This document shows, in pieces, positions 34,991 to 43,573 of a stretch of 64,000 nt of DNA. The notes under the pieces are model-generated. The model saw only the letters and a program-made list of their open reading frames with translations. It was not told the DNA's origin and ran no database searches. This DNA comes from Eisenbergiella tayi (GTDB lineage Bacteria > Bacillota > Clostridia > Lachnospirales > Lachnospiraceae), in contig NZ_MPDJ01000008.1 in assembly GCF_001881565.1 (NCBI RefSeq), positions 62,001-126,000 on the forward strand. The letters are read 5' to 3'. Position 1 is the first letter of the stretch. Each line of letters starts with the position of its first letter. A program made the position numbers and the translations under genes.

Positions 34991-35029
34991 GGTTTACAGC
35001 GGATGTATACAGGTTTTTCTGTAAACCTG
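34991..35029. repeat. Two mutually exclusive inverted repeats in the kinase/lacI divergent region
   Basis: The 327-base gap 34857-35183 separates two divergent regulators. GGTTTACAG (34991-34999) pairs with CTGTAAACC (35019-35027), while CAGGTTT (35010-35016) pairs with AAACCTG (35023-35029). Both use the same AAACC, so only one can form. They lie upstream of the lacI promoter and more likely act as operator DNA. Confidence 0.4.
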
Positions 35030-35048
35030 CCGAAAAAATGAATGCTCC

Positions 35049-35077
35049 TTGCGTGATGGGGCCAATAATGCTATAAT
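35049..35077 (+). promoter_or_regulatory. Promoter of the LacI-type regulator
   Basis: TTGCGT (35049-35054), 17 bases, TATAAT (35072-35077), giving a leader of about 100 bases that contains a matching operator. Confidence 0.55.
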
Positions 35078-35135
35078 TCCTTATTGAATTCAGAAAAAGG
35101 GGAATGCCTGAAAAAGAAAATAAGGGCATTATTTT

Positions 35136-35149
35136 GTTTAACGTAAAAC
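35136..35149. promoter_or_regulatory. LacI-family operator in the lacI leader
   Basis: GTTTAACGTAAAAC is a near-palindrome around a central CG, the hallmark of LacI-family operators. It shares 12 of 14 bases with the site at 36604 before the importer operon. Its place in the leader suggests autorepression. Confidence 0.6.
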
Positions 35150-35183
35150 TTGTAATAGGAAAAGAGAGGGTGCTATTATAATT

Positions 35184-36242
35184 ATGGTTACATTAAAGGA
35201 AATTGCGAGAGAGTGTAATGTCTCAGCAACCACAGTCTCCAATATACTGAACGGGAAGCCGAAGGTCAGCGAAGAAACCAGGCTCAGAGTCCTGGATGTG
35301 GTGAAGAAAAGGGGGTATCAGCCTAATTATATCGCTCAGGGGCTGAGAAACCAGAAGACAAAAACGATAGGAATCATTGCGGAAGATATTTCCCAGTTCA
35401 GTACGCCCGGAATGATAGAAAGCATTATGGCCTGCTGTGAAGAAAAGGGGTATCGGACAATCGTGCAGAACCTTCGTCTGTATGCGAGGTGGAAGGAATC
35501 CTGGTACAATAACGAGGAAGCCTACCGTTCCGTGCTGGAGCCTGCGCTGCAGGAGCTGCGTTCCATTAAAGTGGACGGGGTGATTTATGTGGCGGGGCAT
35601 GCGAGGATCATTCATTTTTTCCCGGAGGATTTTTCCATGCCGGTGGTGCTGGCATATGCCTATACGAATGCCGACTGGATTCCGTCGGTGGTGATTGAAG
35701 AGGAAAAGGGCGGCTATGATATGATGAAGTACCTGCTTTCCATGGGACACCGGGAAATAGGCATCATCGGCGGACGGGCGGATAATATTCATACCCAGAA
35801 AAGACTTCTGGGGATCCAGAAAGCGATGTTTGAGGAGCAGGTACCCTATAATCCGGGCTGGGTCCGTTACGGAGCCTGGGATCGGGAATCAGGATATGAA
35901 CAGGCAGGGCCGCTTGTGGATGCGGGCGTGTCGGCGATCTTCTGTATGGCGGACCGCATGGCGGGCGGTGTTTATGATTACCTGGAGGAGCATGGGCTGA
36001 GGGCCGGAGAGGATATTTCAGTTACCGGTTTCGATAATCAGGATCTGTCGGAATATATCCGTCCGGCACTGACGACGATGAGCCTGCCTCTTTCCGAGAT
36101 CGGGCATAAGGCGGCAGAGATGCTGCTGGAGAGGATCGGCGGTGAGGAGAAGGAGGCGGAGGCTGCGGATGAAAAGGCGGCTGAAATCAAGATTCCCTGT
36201 TCTATCGTGCTGCGGAATTCGGTGAAAAGGAAGCAGCCATAA
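35184..36242 (+). CDS. LacI family transcriptional regulator
   Basis: This 352-residue repressor has an N-terminal LacI helix-turn-helix (residues 1-50, VTLKEIARECNVSATTVSNILNG), a hinge helix (YIAQGLRNQKTKTIGII) and a periplasmic-binding-like effector domain ending near VTGFDNQDLSEYIRPALTTM. It probably senses a cytoplasmic xylan-derived sugar. The ribosome site is poor: GAGGG lies about 13 bases before ATG, so expression may be low. It stands directly before the third importer and the seven-gene xylanolytic operon, and matching operators sit in its own leader and before the importer. Confidence 0.94.
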   Translation: MVTLKEIARECNVSATTVSNILNGKPKVSEETRLRVLDVVKKRGYQPNYIAQGLRNQKTKTIGIIAEDISQFSTPGMIESIMACCEEKGYRTIVQNLRLYARWKESWYNNEEAYRSVLEPALQELRSIKVDGVIYVAGHARIIHFFPEDFSMPVVLAYAYTNADWIPSVVIEEEKGGYDMMKYLLSMGHREIGIIGGRADNIHTQKRLLGIQKAMFEEQVPYNPGWVRYGAWDRESGYEQAGPLVDAGVSAIFCMADRMAGGVYDYLEEHGLRAGEDISVTGFDNQDLSEYIRPALTTMSLPLSEIGHKAAEMLLERIGGEEKEAEAADEKAAEIKIPCSIVLRNSVKRKQP

Positions 36243-36273
36243 AAAACACAAAACAAAATTATATAGTAACAGT

Positions 36274-36315
36274 AAGGTGTATGGAAATTATAATAATGGC
36301 CATGCACCTTTTTTT
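36274..36315 (+). terminator. Terminator after lacI
   Basis: AAGGTGTATGG pairs with CCATGCACCTT (one G-T pair), then seven T residues. The AT-rich stretch from here to 36560 holds no gene I can support, only small inverted repeats such as TAGAAAATTTCTA at 36483. Confidence 0.8.
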
Positions 36316-36559
36316 GATGGATACCGTTTGAAAGAGATACGGATGACATCTTGATGTGACAGAAGTCTTTATGGCAGATGAAAATAGAAATGCATTTTCC
36401 ATTACTGTAAATACAGAATATAAAAACTGGTAAAACGATACATATGTAGATTTTAGTGCAAATAACATAAAAATAACACAAATAGAAAATTTCTAAATCG
36501 TTTAAGTAAATAGAAATATGTGTAAATTGTATAAAAATCATAATATATTAAAACATATA

Positions 36560-36589
36560 TTGACATTCATGGTGGAAGAGTTATATAAT
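36560..36589 (+). promoter_or_regulatory. Promoter of the third importer operon
   Basis: Perfect TTGACA (36560-36565) and TATAAT (36584-36589), 18 bases apart. This is a strong promoter that would need repression. Confidence 0.75.
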
Positions 36590-36603
36590 CCATTTAAACA
36601 AAG

Positions 36604-36617
36604 GTTTAACGATAAAC
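36604..36617. promoter_or_regulatory. LacI-family operator at the importer promoter
   Basis: GTTTAACGATAAAC has a central CG and near-perfect symmetry (two mismatched positions). It begins about 14 bases after the -10, so a bound repressor would block early elongation. It closely matches the site in the lacI leader. Confidence 0.65.
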
Positions 36618-36651
36618 AAAATGTAAACTCTTTGGGAGAAGGGAGAGAAGT

Positions 36652-37572
36652 ATGAGTCTTTTTCAAAACAAGAAAAAATGGAATTCTTTCAAAATGTTCC
36701 TTTATGTACTGCCCTTTATTGTGCTGGTTTTAATTTTTGCCTATTATCCGCTGTACGGCTGGGTATACGCATTTTTTGATTACAAACCGCCGAAACCATT
36801 TTCCATCCATGACTTTGTGGGGCTGAAATGGTTCAAGTCTCTGGTGGAGAATCCTATTAAAATCAATCAGCTTCTGCAGGTGCTTAAAAATACCTTTGCC
36901 ATGAGCGGCATTACGCTGGCAACCTCCTGGCTGCCCATGATATTTGCCGTATTTATGAATGAGCTGCGGTGTGTGCCCTTCCGGAAATTCGTGCAGACAG
37001 TGACCACGCTTCCCAACTTCATCAGCTGGGTGCTTGTATATTCCGTGGCATACAGCCTTTTCAACAGCACAGGTATGGCGAATACCCTGCTTCAGACACT
37101 GGGGATTACTACGGAGCCGATTCTTTTTCTCCAGTCCTCCGAACATGTATGGCTGACGATGTGGCTGTGGCTTACATGGAAGAACCTGGGCTGGTCGGCC
37201 ATCATGTACATAGCGGCGATTTCCGGGATTGATGATGAAATGTACCAGGCGGCAAAGGTGGACGGTGCGTCAAGGCTGCAGATGATTTGGTATATCACGA
37301 TTCCGAGCCTCCTTCCCACATACTTTGTACTGCTGATGCTCAATATCGCGAACTTCCTTTCAAACGGTATGGAACAGTACTATGTATTCCAGAATGCTTT
37401 TAACAAAGAGACGATCCAGGTGCTTGACCTTTACGTATACAACACCGCGATGGGAAGCGGAAGCTATTCCGTATCCGTTGCAATCAGTATGCTTAAGAGT
37501 GTTGTCAGTCTCATTCTTTTGTTCTTTGCCAATACCATGTCCAAGCTGATACGCGGCGAAAGCTTTTTGTAG
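36652..37572 (+). CDS. ABC sugar transporter permease, LplB family
   Basis: This 306-residue permease has six helices and the EAA loop (YQAAKVDGASRLQMIWYITIPS). It is first in an operon of two permeases and a binding protein, controlled by a strong promoter with a LacI-type operator. Start ATG 36652 follows GGGAGAAGGGAGAG. The xylanase operon that follows suggests xylan or arabinoxylan oligosaccharides as cargo. Confidence 0.93.
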   Translation: MSLFQNKKKWNSFKMFLYVLPFIVLVLIFAYYPLYGWVYAFFDYKPPKPFSIHDFVGLKWFKSLVENPIKINQLLQVLKNTFAMSGITLATSWLPMIFAVFMNELRCVPFRKFVQTVTTLPNFISWVLVYSVAYSLFNSTGMANTLLQTLGITTEPILFLQSSEHVWLTMWLWLTWKNLGWSAIMYIAAISGIDDEMYQAAKVDGASRLQMIWYITIPSLLPTYFVLLMLNIANFLSNGMEQYYVFQNAFNKETIQVLDLYVYNTAMGSGSYSVSVAISMLKSVVSLILLFFANTMSKLIRGESFL

Positions 37573-37588
37573 GGAAGAGGAGGAAAAA

Positions 37589-38512
37589 ATGAGCAGGGAA
37601 AAAGTTCTTAAAACTAAAATGCACCACAGCTTCGGCGATAATATGCTGGCTGTTGTCTGCTATATCATATTTGCCCTTTGTGCCTTAATTTGTATTTATC
37701 CTTTTTACTATATTTTCATAAATACCATAAGTGCCAATGATTTGAGTGCACGCGGTGTGATTCTGTTCTGGCCGAAGGGGCTTCATTTTAAAAACTATCT
37801 CAGTGCGCTGCGCATTGACGGCCTTTTCCAGGCGGCCAAAATATCCGTGCTGAGGACCATTATCGGTACGGTGGGTACGGTAGGAGCCTCCGCCTTCCTG
37901 GGCTTTATGTTTACTCAGGATAATATGTGGCACAGGAAGCTTTGGTACCGGCTGGTGGTTGCGACCATGTATTTCAATGCGGGTATTATCCCCTGGTACC
38001 TCACCATGAGGAACCTGCATCTGACGAATAATTTCTGGGGCTATATTTTTCCGGCAGTTGTCTCCCCGTTCTATATTATACTGACCAAAACATTTGTGGA
38101 GTCGGTGCCCAAGGAACTGCAGGAAGCCGCGCAGATTGACGGTGCGGGAATCATGAAGATTTTCTTCAAGGTTATGCTTCCGGTTATCAAGCCTATCATG
38201 GCAACTGTTGCGATTTTCTCCGCGGTAAACCAGTGGAACTCTTTCCAGGATACACTGCTTCTGGTAACGGATACCAAGCTTTATCCGCTGCAGTTCATTC
38301 TGTATCAATATCTGAATCAGGCGAGTTCGCTGGCCGGCCTTGCCAATACCAATAACAGCGCTTCCATGGCGGCGGCAGTAGCCACAAGCCAGACGCCTAC
38401 CAGCGTCCGGATGACGGTAACAATAATCGTAGTTATACCGATCATTCTGGTATACCCCATATTCCAGAGATATTTTGTTAAGGGTATCATGATCGGTGCC
38501 GTAAAAGGCTGA
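37589..38512 (+). CDS. ABC sugar transporter permease, YtcP/AraQ family
   Basis: This 307-residue partner permease has six helices and the EAA-type loop (QEAAQIDGAGIMKIFFKVMLP), and ends QRYFVKGIMIGAVKG. It begins 16 bases after the LplB-type gene with AGAGGAGG upstream. A 112-base gap with two hairpins separates it from the binding protein. Confidence 0.93.
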   Translation: MSREKVLKTKMHHSFGDNMLAVVCYIIFALCALICIYPFYYIFINTISANDLSARGVILFWPKGLHFKNYLSALRIDGLFQAAKISVLRTIIGTVGTVGASAFLGFMFTQDNMWHRKLWYRLVVATMYFNAGIIPWYLTMRNLHLTNNFWGYIFPAVVSPFYIILTKTFVESVPKELQEAAQIDGAGIMKIFFKVMLPVIKPIMATVAIFSAVNQWNSFQDTLLLVTDTKLYPLQFILYQYLNQASSLAGLANTNNSASMAAAVATSQTPTSVRMTVTIIVVIPIILVYPIFQRYFVKGIMIGAVKG

Positions 38513-38517
38513 GAAAA

Positions 38518-38587
38518 TAGCAGAAGACCGACTTCTGTTATAGATAGACTCAATAAAGAGCAGGAGGAAAATACTCTGTTCGCAGAG
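38518..38587 (+). other. Two intercistronic hairpins before the binding-protein gene
   Basis: TAGCAGAAG (38518-38526) pairs with CTTCTGTTA (38532-38540). CTCTG-TTCG-CAGAG (38574-38587) is a stable UUCG tetraloop hairpin. Neither is followed by a clean T run. They may set the ratio of binding protein to permease or mark an mRNA processing point. Confidence 0.5.
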
Positions 38588-38624
38588 GCTCATATTTTTC
38601 TTCGGAAAACAAGGAGGATTCAAG

Positions 38625-40421
38625 ATGAAAAGGAAACGTTTAGCATCCCTGGCACTGGCAGCAATCATGACAGCTTCAACTGTTCTGGCAGGCTGCGGAC
38701 AGGGCAAAGACACAACAGCGCCGGCAGGCGGAAGTTCAGAACCGGCAGCGGCAGAATCTGCAGCAGAAAGCAGCGCAGGTACGGAGGCTGCACAGGGAGC
38801 AGCTCCTGTGGTATCCCATGATACGGAGATGACCATTGAAATTTATGATAAGGCCGCCAATTACCAGGGAATACAGGCCGGCTGGTTCGGTAAGGTACTC
38901 AAGGACAAATTCAATATCCAGCTTAACATTATCGCGCCTCAGGTATCCGGAGATGCCAATTCCCTTTATCAGACACGAAGCGCATCGGGCAATCTGGGAG
39001 ATATCGTAATCATTGACAACTCCGAAATGCAGGACTGTGTGGAAGCCGGCCTGATTATGGATATCGGCGATATTATCGGAAGCTATGAAAACCTGACCAA
39101 GTATAAAGAACAGATAGATCTGTTCAACGGAACCATGAGCGGTGTGGAAGCAGGAAGCGTTTTTGCGATTCCCTGTAATATGAACAGCAACGGCCCTACG
39201 GCTTTTGTGGGCACGGAGGTTTTAAGCGCACCCAGAGTGCCGTGGGATCTGTATGAAGGGTTGGGTTGTCCGGAACTGAAAACCACAGATGATCTGTTGA
39301 ACATGCTGGCGGATATGCAGGAAAAATATCCTACCAACGCAGCAGGCGACAAAGCGTTTGCAATTACCATGTGGAAGGATTGGGATGGTACAAGTATTGA
39401 AAATGCCAATCTGCTGACAAACTGGTTCGGACAGCAGGTAAAGGAATCCGTTCTTCTTGGCAATGACAATACCATCATGCCTTTGACGGATAAAAACGGC
39501 GGTTACTACAAAGCTCTTCAGTTTTTCTATAAAGCCAATCAGATGGGGCTGGTTGATCCGGACTCCGCTACTCAGGACTGGACCACAGCCTGTGACAGCA
39601 AGATGAAACAGAAGAGAGTATATCTGTTCTGGTATAACTGGCAGAATGGTTTCTGGAATACACCGGAGCACGGACAGAACCGTGAAAATTATATGTATAC
39701 ACCTGTAGCGGATCTGAACTTCTTCCAGACAGCTGATTCCTATTATGGCGACGGCCGTGTATGGGGCGTTGGTTCCCAGGTGGACGAAGAAAAGAAATTA
39801 CGGATTATGGAGCTGCTTGACTGGCTTGCATCTCCCGAAGGGCTTACCTATCAGCATAACAGCCTGGAAGGTTTTATTTACACAGTAAATGATGATGGAA
39901 CCTATACTCTGACCAAAGAAGGACAGGATCGTTTTACCGGAGATCTCCAGGTTCCGGAAGAAATGGGCGGCGGCACTTGGAGCGACGGCAACAATCAGAT
40001 CAACCAGTGGATCGCAGGAAGCGCTGAAAAGAACCCTGTAACAGGAGAATATTTTGAGCCCAACTTATGGTCATCTACCATAGAGATGAACCAGACCGCG
40101 ACAACAAAGGAATGGTCGGAGAAATTCGGAGCTGTGAACGAAGTGGAATATATGAAAGACAAAGGACAGCTCGGCATGGTTGCCAATGTAAATATTCCTC
40201 TTGCAAGTGACGATACGGATACCGCGCTGATCAGAAGCCAGTGCAAGAGCGTTGTATGTGATGCTTCCTGGCGTATGGTATTCGCAGCAAGCGATGAAGA
40301 ATTTGAAAAGATGTGGGATGATATGTGCGTACAGCTGGAAGGCTTCGGCTGGAATGACCTGGTTGCCTTTGATACCGATAAATATCAGGCAGTCATTGAC
40401 GCAAGAAAAGCAGCAGAATAA
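38625..40421 (+). CDS. Extracellular sugar-binding lipoprotein of an ABC importer
   Basis: This 598-residue lipoprotein has a signal peptide and lipobox LAGC (C24), a low-complexity Ala/Gly/Ser/Glu linker to about residue 65, and a large two-lobed binding domain. It is the last gene of the LacI-controlled importer operon and lies 144 bases before the xylanase operon, separated by a terminator. Xylo- or arabinoxylo-oligosaccharides are the likely ligands. Start ATG 38625 follows AAGGAGG. Confidence 0.92.
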   Translation: MKRKRLASLALAAIMTASTVLAGCGQGKDTTAPAGGSSEPAAAESAAESSAGTEAAQGAAPVVSHDTEMTIEIYDKAANYQGIQAGWFGKVLKDKFNIQLNIIAPQVSGDANSLYQTRSASGNLGDIVIIDNSEMQDCVEAGLIMDIGDIIGSYENLTKYKEQIDLFNGTMSGVEAGSVFAIPCNMNSNGPTAFVGTEVLSAPRVPWDLYEGLGCPELKTTDDLLNMLADMQEKYPTNAAGDKAFAITMWKDWDGTSIENANLLTNWFGQQVKESVLLGNDNTIMPLTDKNGGYYKALQFFYKANQMGLVDPDSATQDWTTACDSKMKQKRVYLFWYNWQNGFWNTPEHGQNRENYMYTPVADLNFFQTADSYYGDGRVWGVGSQVDEEKKLRIMELLDWLASPEGLTYQHNSLEGFIYTVNDDGTYTLTKEGQDRFTGDLQVPEEMGGGTWSDGNNQINQWIAGSAEKNPVTGEYFEPNLWSSTIEMNQTATTKEWSEKFGAVNEVEYMKDKGQLGMVANVNIPLASDDTDTALIRSQCKSVVCDASWRMVFAASDEEFEKMWDDMCVQLEGFGWNDLVAFDTDKYQAVIDARKAAE

Positions 40422-40448
40422 GAGCAGAATAGGAATGACAGAAAAGTG

Positions 40449-40482
40449 GGGGCTGGCGGTTGCCGGCCCCTTTTTCTCTTTT
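40449..40482 (+). terminator. Terminator between importer and xylanolytic operon
   Basis: GGGGCTGGC pairs with GCCGGCCCC (loop GGTT) and is followed by a T-rich run (TTTTTCTCTTTTT). Read-through could still feed the downstream operon. Confidence 0.85.
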
Positions 40483-40494
40483 TACGGACACAGT

Positions 40495-40524
40495 AACGGT
40501 TCCGGCTTGTCTGAACGGTTACGG
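40495..40524 (+). promoter_or_regulatory. Direct repeats before the xylanolytic operon
   Basis: AACGGTTCCGG (40495-40505) and AACGGTTACGG (40514-40524) are 11-base direct repeats with one mismatch, 19 bases apart, the same spacing as the repeats at 16556/16575. A convincing promoter is not visible. A CCGC-AGAA-GCGG hairpin stands just before the ribosome site. Confidence 0.45.
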
Positions 40525-40565
40525 TAATTTGTGATTTTCCGCAGAAGCGGAGGGAGGGGAATGAC

Positions 40566-43553
40566 ATGAGTCTGAAAACAGTATATCAGCCATATTTCAG
40601 GATGGGGGCCGCCGTTCCGGCGCAGGTATTTGAGAGCGCTATAGCTTGTGGGGAGCTGTGCGCGCAGTATGATTCCATGACCTGTGAGAATGAGATGAAA
40701 CCGCAGTTTCTTCTGGATGAGGGGGAAAACAGAAGGAATGCGGCGCAGTATGACCGCTGTCCCGCCGTATGTTTTGAAGGCGTACGGAAATATCTGGATT
40801 TTGCCCGGGAGCATGGCATGAAAATGAGGGGGCATACCCTTGTATGGCATAACCAGACACCCGGATGGTTTTTCACAGAAGGGTACCGCGGGGAAGAGAA
40901 TGCTCCCCTTGCGGACAGGGAGACTATGCTTGCCAGGCTGGAAGGGTATATCCGTCAGGTGCTGGAATTTACCCAAACAGAGTATCCGGGAATTATCTAT
41001 GCATGGGATGTGGTAAATGAGGCCGTGGAGGACGGGGCGCTGCGCCGTTCCCTGTGGACGGAAACCGTGGGCGAGGACTTTATCCTGCAGGCGTTCCGGT
41101 TTGCGAGAAAGTATGCGAAGCAGGATGTCAGCCTGTTTTATAATGATTATGATACCTTTATTCCCTGGAAACGGGATGTGATCTGCGAACAGGTCTTAAA
41201 GCCGCTGCTTTCGGAACAGCTGGTGGATGGCATGGGAATGCAGTCCCATATGACCATGAACACGCCTGACCTGGAGGAATATGAAAAATCACTCCGCGTT
41301 TACGGTTCCCTTGGAATCCAGATTCAGGTGACGGAGCTGGATATCCATAATGCAGATCCGTCGGCGTCGTCCATGGAGGCCCTTGCCGCCCGCTACAGAG
41401 AGGTTTTCACCATCCTGACAAGAAACAAAAAGGAAGGGACGGCCGATGTGACCGGCGTGACCTTCTGGGGAATGCAGGACGATGACAGCTGGCTCACCGG
41501 TTTCCGGGGAGAACGAAGCTTTCCTCTGCTTTTCCAGGACGGTTTCCGGCCGAAAACGGCTTATCAGGCAGTACTGAGCGTACCCGGACGAGTGGAAGGG
41601 GATACGCAGGATCGCCTTCCGGGAGGGGAACGCTTTGCCTTCTGGGAAAAAGCGCCGGTATTCACCAGAGAATATCATGTGAATGCTGCCCATCCGGAAG
41701 CCTGCGATGAAAATGACGGAAGCATGGAACATCCCTTTGCGACCATTCAGACAGCGGCCAATCTGGCGGGGCCGGGAATCAGGGTATGGATTCATGGCGG
41801 TGTTTACCGGGAGTGCGTCCATCCGGTATGCGGAGGAAACGGCCCGGAGGAGATGGTGAGCTTCGAAGCCTTTGGGGATGGGGAGGTAGTTATCAAGGCT
41901 TCTGTGGAGACACATGATTTCCGCCGCAGCGAAGGCTGGAATCTGATACCTCCCGGAGCACAGGTAAGCCTGCCGGAAGGGCTGCAGATATGGGAGACAA
42001 GGCTCAACCCCGATGAATTCAGGGGCTACAATCCCTTCTGCGCCGTAAATATCCTTCATGACCGTCTTTTTATCGAATATGAAAAGACGGATATGACGAC
42101 CTATTTAAACCGGAGAGGCATGGTATTCTGCGACGGAAAGCCGCTGAAGCAGGTTTCTTTGTACAATCAGCTCGGCAGCACACCCGGATCCTACTGGGTG
42201 GAGGCCAACGGACAGACCGTACACTTCCGGCTGGAGGATGACTCCGATCCGGCACAGCACCAGATAGAACTGACGTGCAGGGAACAGTGCTTTGCGCCTG
42301 AGATTCCTTTCCTTTCTTATATCAGGGTAAAGGGCCTGACCTGTGCCCATGCGGCGACGGGAGCGCCCGTACCCCAGCGCGGAGCCATTTCATGCTACAG
42401 AGGACACCACTGGATCATTGAGGATTGTAAAATTGACTGGTCCAACGGCGTGGGGATCGATATCGGCAACGAGTGCTGGCACCATACCTTCCGGGAGGAT
42501 CAGATCATCGGGCATACGGTGGTGAGAGGCTGTGAAATCCGCGATGCCGGAGTGTGCGGCATTGCAGGCATGTTTGCCACCGACCTGCTGATAGAAGACA
42601 ACCGGATCGAAGGAACCGGCTGGCAGAAGATGGAGCTTTCCTGGGAAGCGGGAGGGATTAAGGTACATAACAGTGTGAACAGCCTGATACGGCGGAATAT
42701 TTTTACTAAGACCTTCCGGGCGGATCATCTGTGGATGGATGTGGGAAATGAAAATAACCGGATCACCCGCAATCTGTTCCTGGATGGAATCGAGCAGAGA
42801 GAGGCCATTTTCATCGAATGCTCCAGAGACGGAATCAACCTGATAGACAATAATATTTTCTGGAATGTGGAAGGACGGTTCCGGCCTGAGGATATCCCTT
42901 CGGAGCCGGGCTCCACGGGCTGGTACAAGATGGAAGAGACCGGAGAAATCAACGGCTATGCGGTGTACGGCGAAGGCACGGACCGTCTGCACGTGGTGAA
43001 CAATTTTATCGGAAGATGCCGCAGCGCCGGATATTTTGTCAAACCTGTAGCCTTCCGTATCTCCGGAAACGGAAGAGGAGGTACCTCAAGGGAAGCCAGG
43101 ATCGTGAACAACATGTTCTATGACTGCGGGGAAGCCGCCATTAAATTCCCCACCAAAGATAACGATTCCCAGGGCAATCTGTATGTGAAAATGCCGGGAG
43201 GCTACCTCCGCATTCTGTATCCCGCTCCGGAGAACTGCCTGGATCTGCAGGCATGGCAGGAGTTCTATGGTTTTGACAAAGAGGGGCAGGAGGGCTTTTT
43301 CACGGTCGAAGTGGATACGGAAAAACTCACCCTGGAATTGAAAAAGGCGGACGGACTGCCTGAAATGAGGCATCATGGCACGGGAAGGCAGAACTATATC
43401 ACAGAACCGGAGAAGGTGCTACCGGTTAAGGCCTCCATGGAAACCGCGGATGCTTTTGACGGGGACGCATGCGGGGAACGCCGGGTGCCCGGACCCTTTG
43501 CCATGCTGGAAACAGGCAGGATATATGAACTGGATCCCAGAAAAAGAAAATAA
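40566..43553 (+). CDS. GH10 endo-xylanase fused to a GH120-like beta-helix (putative beta-xylosidase)
   Basis: This 995-residue protein has two catalytic-looking parts. Residues about 1-345 form a GH10 barrel with the acid/base E152 (WDVVNEAVED) and nucleophile E257 (QVTELDIHN). Residues about 360-995 form a right-handed beta-helix that begins EYHVNAAHPEACDENDG and includes GGVYRECVHP, IRVKGLTCAHAAT and WIIEDCKID. These resemble the GH120 beta-xylosidase XylC of Thermoanaerobacterium as I recall it. Its Asp and Glu catalytic pair would be D725 (LWMDVGNE) and E751 (FIECSRDG). No signal peptide is visible. If both parts work, one cytoplasmic protein would cut imported xylan oligomers internally and release xylose. 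First gene of a seven-gene operon. Confidence 0.88.
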   Translation: MSLKTVYQPYFRMGAAVPAQVFESAIACGELCAQYDSMTCENEMKPQFLLDEGENRRNAAQYDRCPAVCFEGVRKYLDFAREHGMKMRGHTLVWHNQTPGWFFTEGYRGEENAPLADRETMLARLEGYIRQVLEFTQTEYPGIIYAWDVVNEAVEDGALRRSLWTETVGEDFILQAFRFARKYAKQDVSLFYNDYDTFIPWKRDVICEQVLKPLLSEQLVDGMGMQSHMTMNTPDLEEYEKSLRVYGSLGIQIQVTELDIHNADPSASSMEALAARYREVFTILTRNKKEGTADVTGVTFWGMQDDDSWLTGFRGERSFPLLFQDGFRPKTAYQAVLSVPGRVEGDTQDRLPGGERFAFWEKAPVFTREYHVNAAHPEACDENDGSMEHPFATIQTAANLAGPGIRVWIHGGVYRECVHPVCGGNGPEEMVSFEAFGDGEVVIKASVETHDFRRSEGWNLIPPGAQVSLPEGLQIWETRLNPDEFRGYNPFCAVNILHDRLFIEYEKTDMTTYLNRRGMVFCDGKPLKQVSLYNQLGSTPGSYWVEANGQTVHFRLEDDSDPAQHQIELTCREQCFAPEIPFLSYIRVKGLTCAHAATGAPVPQRGAISCYRGHHWIIEDCKIDWSNGVGIDIGNECWHHTFREDQIIGHTVVRGCEIRDAGVCGIAGMFATDLLIEDNRIEGTGWQKMELSWEAGGIKVHNSVNSLIRRNIFTKTFRADHLWMDVGNENNRITRNLFLDGIEQREAIFIECSRDGINLIDNNIFWNVEGRFRPEDIPSEPGSTGWYKMEETGEINGYAVYGEGTDRLHVVNNFIGRCRSAGYFVKPVAFRISGNGRGGTSREARIVNNMFYDCGEAAIKFPTKDNDSQGNLYVKMPGGYLRILYPAPENCLDLQAWQEFYGFDKEGQEGFFTVEVDTEKLTLELKKADGLPEMRHHGTGRQNYITEPEKVLPVKASMETADAFDGDACGERRVPGPFAMLETGRIYELDPRKRK

Positions 43554-43573
43554 AGAGAGAGCAGGAGAAAAGC

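Noticed and set aside
36354..36366. GTGACAGAAG stretch resembling the first box of the 53655/59405 element
   Set aside because: No GTGCAAG-like box 21 bases downstream and no -10 at the expected distance.
36425..36445. Possible catabolite-responsive (cre) site near TAAAACGATACA
   Set aside because: Only the central CG and a few A residues fit. The required TG and CA ends are misplaced.
36483..36506. TAGAAAATTTCTA palindrome and a nearby CTAAATCGTTTAAG with central CG, as extra LacI operators
   Set aside because: The half-sites do not match the 35136/36604 sites in the right orientation, and AT-rich DNA yields such palindromes often.
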